Assembly (NCBI RefSeq): GCF_003347015.1
Contig: NZ_PNFB01000016.1
Coordinates: 31,502 to 95,501 of the forward strand
From: Brachybacterium sp. YJGR34
Lineage (GTDB): Bacteria > Actinomycetota > Actinomycetes > Actinomycetales > Dermabacteraceae
Length of the DNA: 64,000 nucleotides
Direction of reading: 5' to 3'
Below are positions 61,272 through 64,000 of the stretch, piece after piece. The position numbers and the translations under genes were made by a program. Each line of letters begins with the position of its first letter. The stretch's first letter is position 1. The notes under the pieces are model-generated. The model was not told where the DNA came from and made no database searches. It saw only the letters and a list, made by a program, of their open reading frames with translations.

Positions 61272-62228
61272 GTGCTGCTCGAGCTGCTCCCCGCCGGCAT
61301 CGCCGGGTTCCTCGCGCAGATGATCGACGGGGCGCTGGGGATGGGATTCGGGGTCACCTCGGCCTCGCTGCTGCTGGCCACCTCGATGGCGCCGGCCGTC
61401 GTGGCCTCGACCGTGAAGTTCGCCCAGCTGGGCACCACCCTCGCCTCCGGAGCGAGCCACTGGGGCGTCGGGAACGTCGATCGCGGCATGATGCTGCGTC
61501 TGGCCGTGCCCGGCGGGATCGGGGCGCTGGTGGGCGCGACGGTGCTCTCCTCGCTGTCTCTCGCGGCGGCCGCACCGCTGATGTCCGCGCTGCTGCTCGG
61601 TCTGGGCGTGCTGGTGCTGCTGCGCTTCCTGCTGGGGGGCATCCCGGGCCCGGCCGTGCCGGGAGCCGCCGACGGCGGCACCCCGGCCTCCCGGCGCCGC
61701 GGCCTGCTGGTGCCCCTCGGGCTCGTGGGCGGTCTGGTGGACTCCACGGGCGGGGGCGGCTGGGGGCCCGTGGTCTCCTCGACGCTGCTCTCGACCGGCC
61801 GGACCGCGCCGCGGCGGGTGATCGGCTCCGTCGCCGCCGCCGAGTTCGTCGTGACGGTCTGCGCGAGCATCGGCTTCGTGCTGGGCCTGGGGATCGGCGG
61901 GGTCCCCGTCGGCCTCGTGCTCGCGCTCATGGCCGGCGGCGTCCTCGCCGCCCCGATCGCGGCGCGCCTGGCCGGGCGTCTGCCCGCCCCGCTGCTCGGC
62001 ATCCTCGTGGGCAGCCTGATCATCACGCTGAACCTGGGCCCGGTGCTCCTCACCCTGGGGCTCCCGGCGCCGGTGCGCGTCGGGGTGCAGCTCGGTGCGG
62101 CCGTGATATGCCTCGGCCTCGTGGCGCGCACGATCCGGATGCTCCGCCGGCGACCGCGTGGCCTCGGGGATTCTCCGGGGGAAACCGCTGCGAAGCCCGT
62201 GGCTGTGCCCGAGCCGGCCTCCTCGTGA
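61272..62228 (+). CDS. TauE/SafE-family permease
   Basis: Membrane protein of 318 aa with about eight helices. The start is GTG 61272, nine bases after the cysN stop. The two family repeats are visible: GFLAQMIDGALGMGFGVTSA near the N-terminus and GLVGGLVDSTGGGGWGPVVS in the middle. Relatives move sulfite, sulfonates or sulfate. Operon position suggests sulfate uptake or sulfite export; direction is not determined. The last 35 residues are charged and cytoplasmic. Confidence 0.9.
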   Translation: MLLELLPAGIAGFLAQMIDGALGMGFGVTSASLLLATSMAPAVVASTVKFAQLGTTLASGASHWGVGNVDRGMMLRLAVPGGIGALVGATVLSSLSLAAAAPLMSALLLGLGVLVLLRFLLGGIPGPAVPGAADGGTPASRRRGLLVPLGLVGGLVDSTGGGGWGPVVSSTLLSTGRTAPRRVIGSVAAAEFVVTVCASIGFVLGLGIGGVPVGLVLALMAGGVLAAPIAARLAGRLPAPLLGILVGSLIITLNLGPVLLTLGLPAPVRVGVQLGAAVICLGLVARTIRMLRRRPRGLGDSPGETAAKPVAVPEPASS

Positions 62229-62279
62229 TCGTCGGCATGGAATGGACAACCGCGCCGTGACCCACCGGGAGATGGAACG

Positions 62280-62384
62280 ATGAGAGTCATGTTCGACGAT
62301 TCGCCGCTTCGCGACGGCTGCCCCGGGAACCGTGTCCCGGCATTCGTCGGCGACGACGCACGAGTCCGGTGCCACCGACCGTGA
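62280..62384 (+). CDS. 34-codon ORF coupled to the siroheme gene
   Basis: A short ORF beginning MRVMFDDSPLRDGCPGN, with GGGAG about 9 nt before its ATG. Its TGA overlaps the GTG of the next gene (GTGA at 62381-62384), which suggests translational coupling. It contains two cysteines (14 and 31) and no known domain. Cysteine-containing upstream ORFs control sulfur genes in mycobacteria, so a cysteine-sensing role is possible, though the cysteines here are not clustered. The surrounding 150-base gap after the permease gene has no other recognisable feature. Confidence 0.5.
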   Translation: MRVMFDDSPLRDGCPGNRVPAFVGDDARVRCHRP

Positions 62385-63949
62385 ATCCGCTTCCTGCCGA
62401 GGCCGTCCTCGCCCCGGGCTCCGTCGCCCTCATCGGCGGCGGGCCCGGCGCGCTGGACCTCGTCACCGTCCGCGGCCTGGCCCTGCTGCGCCAGGCCGAC
62501 GTCGTGGTCGTGGACCGCCTGGGGCCGGTGGGCCTGACCGAGCAGCTCGGCGAGGACGTCGAGGTGATCGACGTCGGCAAGACGCCCGGGCGCCCGTCGC
62601 TGGGTCAGGCGGGCATCGAGGAGCTGCTGGTCGCCAAGGCCCTCGCCGGCCATCGCGTGGCCCGCCTCAAGGGCGGGGACCCCTTCGTGCTGGGCCGCGG
62701 TGGGGAGGAGGTGCTGGCCTGCCGCGCCGCCGGCGTGCCTGTGCAGGTGGTGCCCGGGGTGACCTCCGCGATCGCCGGCCCCGCCGCCGGGGACGTGCCC
62801 GTCACCCACCGCGGCCGCGCCGTCGCCGTGCACATCGTCAACGCCCACGGCGACCTGGGCCCGGCGGACCTCGCCGCGCTGGCCGATCCGGGCACCACCA
62901 CGGTGCTCATGATGGGCGTGGGCTGGTTGCCGCGTCTGGCCGCGCAGGCGCTGCTGAACGGCGTGGATCCCGCGACCCCGGTCGCGATCGTGCAGAGCGC
63001 GACCCTGCCCGCCCAGCGCACCGTCCACGGCACCCTCGCCACCATCACGGAGGTCGCGCGCGAGCATTCGATCGCCTACCCGGCGGTGATCGCCGTCGGC
63101 CCCACCGCCGCCGAGGGCTTCCTGGAGCCGCCGCGCACCGGGGACGAGCCCCGTGGCTCGGGCCGCGAGGCCCTGAACAGCTCCCCGGCGCTCACCGGTC
63201 CGGCGGCCGAGGGAACCGCTCCTGCCTCCTTCTGGCCGGTGCTCATCGGCTGCGCCCACGGCACCCGGATCCGCGAGGGTCGCGATGTCATCCGCGCGCT
63301 GCTGCAGGACATCGCCGGCCAGCTCCCCGGGGTCGCGGTGCGGGAGGCATATGTGGACGTCCAGAGTCCGGAGCTCGCGGAGGTCGTGGCCCGGCACGCC
63401 CCGGTCACCGCGGTGGAGCGCACCCGCGAGACCGAGGGTGCGCCCGCGGCCGTGGTGGTCCCGCTGCTGCTGTCCACCGGCTTCCACGTGGGCCAGGACG
63501 TCGCGGAGGCCGTCACCGGTCGCGAGGCGCTGGCCGCCGAGCCGCTGGGCCCCGATCCCCGGCTCGCCGAGGTCATGGCGCAGCGCCTGGCCGAGGCGGG
63601 CGCGCGCGAGGACGACATCGTGGTCATGGCCGTGGCCGGGACCCGCGACGAGGCCGGACAGGCGATGGCCCGCCGGATGAGCGAGCAGCTGGGCGCGCAC
63701 CTGGGCCGGAGCGTGGGCCTGGGCTACATCTCCGCCGCGCAGCCGCCGATCGCCGAGGCCGTCGCCGCGGCCCGCGCCGGCGCCGCCGCGGGCGCGCGCG
63801 TGGTGATCGCGAACTACCTGCTGGCCCCGGGGACCTTCCACGCCCAGCTCGAGACCGCCGGCGCGGACCTGGTCGCCGCGCCGCTCGGGAACCATCCCCT
63901 GGTCGCGCAGATCGCCGCGGACCGCTTCCGCACCGCCCTCGGCGCCTGA
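62381..63949 (+). CDS. Uroporphyrinogen-III methyltransferase/sirohydrochlorin chelatase fusion
   Basis: Two-domain siroheme enzyme. The GTG at 62381 (522 aa) is chosen for its coupling with the upstream ORF; a GTG at 62369 is possible. Residues about 14-245 are SUMT/Cob[35 protein letters not shown] and [14 protein letters not shown]. After a linker (about 250-280), residues about 282-520 are a CbiX/SirB type II chelatase: [20 protein letters not shown] with a conserved His, [19 protein letters not shown] with a second metal-site His, and two ferredoxin-like halves. The precorrin-2 dehydrogenase domain of CysG is missing. It supplies siroheme to the sulfite reductase in the same cluster. Confidence 0.92.
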   Translation: MNPLPAEAVLAPGSVALIGGGPGALDLVTVRGLALLRQADVVVVDRLGPVGLTEQLGEDVEVIDVGKTPGRPSLGQAGIEELLVAKALAGHRVARLKGGDPFVLGRGGEEVLACRAAGVPVQVVPGVTSAIAGPAAGDVPVTHRGRAVAVHIVNAHGDLGPADLAALADPGTTTVLMMGVGWLPRLAAQALLNGVDPATPVAIVQSATLPAQRTVHGTLATITEVAREHSIAYPAVIAVGPTAAEGFLEPPRTGDEPRGSGREALNSSPALTGPAAEGTAPASFWPVLIGCAHGTRIREGRDVIRALLQDIAGQLPGVAVREAYVDVQSPELAEVVARHAPVTAVERTRETEGAPAAVVVPLLLSTGFHVGQDVAEAVTGREALAAEPLGPDPRLAEVMAQRLAEAGAREDDIVVMAVAGTRDEAGQAMARRMSEQLGAHLGRSVGLGYISAAQPPIAEAVAAARAGAAAGARVVIANYLLAPGTFHAQLETAGADLVAAPLGNHPLVAQIAADRFRTALGA

Positions 63950-64000
63950 GGGCCGACGCCGCCCCGGGACGGAGAAGCGCCCGACGTTCCCGCGGGAACG
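63950..64000. other. Window end, no gene recognised
   Basis: Fifty-one GC-rich bases after the siroheme gene. The string CGTTCCCGCGGGAACG at the extreme end is a perfect 16-base palindrome and may be a terminator hairpin. Confidence 0.5.

Overview
The window is about 70% GC and reads as an actinobacterial chromosome segment of the order Micrococcales. Brachybacterium or another Dermabacteraceae is my best guess from gene order and codon use; this is inference, not a database match. Coding density is high. No rRNA, integrase, transposase, phage gene or CRISPR array was seen.

Layout. 1-2.0 kb: a NarL-type response regulator (cut by the window edge) and its histidine kinase. 2.1-4.5 kb: two exported lipoproteins, one intradiol-dioxygenase-like and one DUF3500, with similar Gly/Pro-rich tails. 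4.6-6.5 kb: an ArsR-rhodanese fusion and an MFS transporter. 6.6-14.6 kb: a housekeeping block on the minus strand (mutM, rnc, DUF177, coaD, rsmD, recG) interrupted by accessory genes (DUF3224, AraC, VOC, GNAT). 14.9-24.5 kb: rpmB, a peptidase E-like protein, GNAT, alcohol dehydrogenase, thiL, a DUF3515-like lipoprotein, ddl, gpsA, plsC, a DUF2867-like protein and murA. 24.6-27.5 kb: leuD-leuC and a divergent IclR regulator. 27.6-30.6 kb: a universal stress protein, two tRNA-Glu, one tRNA-Gln and gltX. 30.6-35.8 kb: an FAH-family hydrolase, DUF2199, a 3-methyladenine glycosylase-like protein and a Ski2-like helicase. 35.9-36.2 kb: a small secreted protein made of six VEVNPQ repeats. 36.4-46.7 kb: respiratory nitrate reductase narGHJI with narK, then a double-ACT protein and a second NarK. 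46.9-56.3 kb: branched-chain amino acid and serine genes (cimA, ilvE, leuB, serA, ilvC, ilvN, ilvB) read from a leader-peptide attenuator. 56.4-63.9 kb: sulfate assimilation (sir, cysH, cysD, cysN, a TauE-type permease, and a CobA-CbiX fusion for siroheme).

How the parts work together. The ilvB/N/C, leuB/C/D, ilvE and cimA genes cover most of Ile/Val/Leu synthesis, with citramalate synthase giving a threonine-independent route to isoleucine. The cys genes activate sulfate (CysDN), reduce APS (CysH) and sulfite (Sir), and the last gene supplies the siroheme cofactor. The nar cluster supports nitrate respiration, with NarK paralogues moving nitrate or nitrite.

Regulatory reading. Many starts have no Shine-Dalgarno but carry a TANNNT-like -10 box ending exactly 6-7 nt before the start codon, so leaderless transcription looks widespread. 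The ilvB attenuator, the leuC/IclR operator, a small ORF coupled to the siroheme gene, and the VEVNPQ repeat peptide are the most interesting sites.
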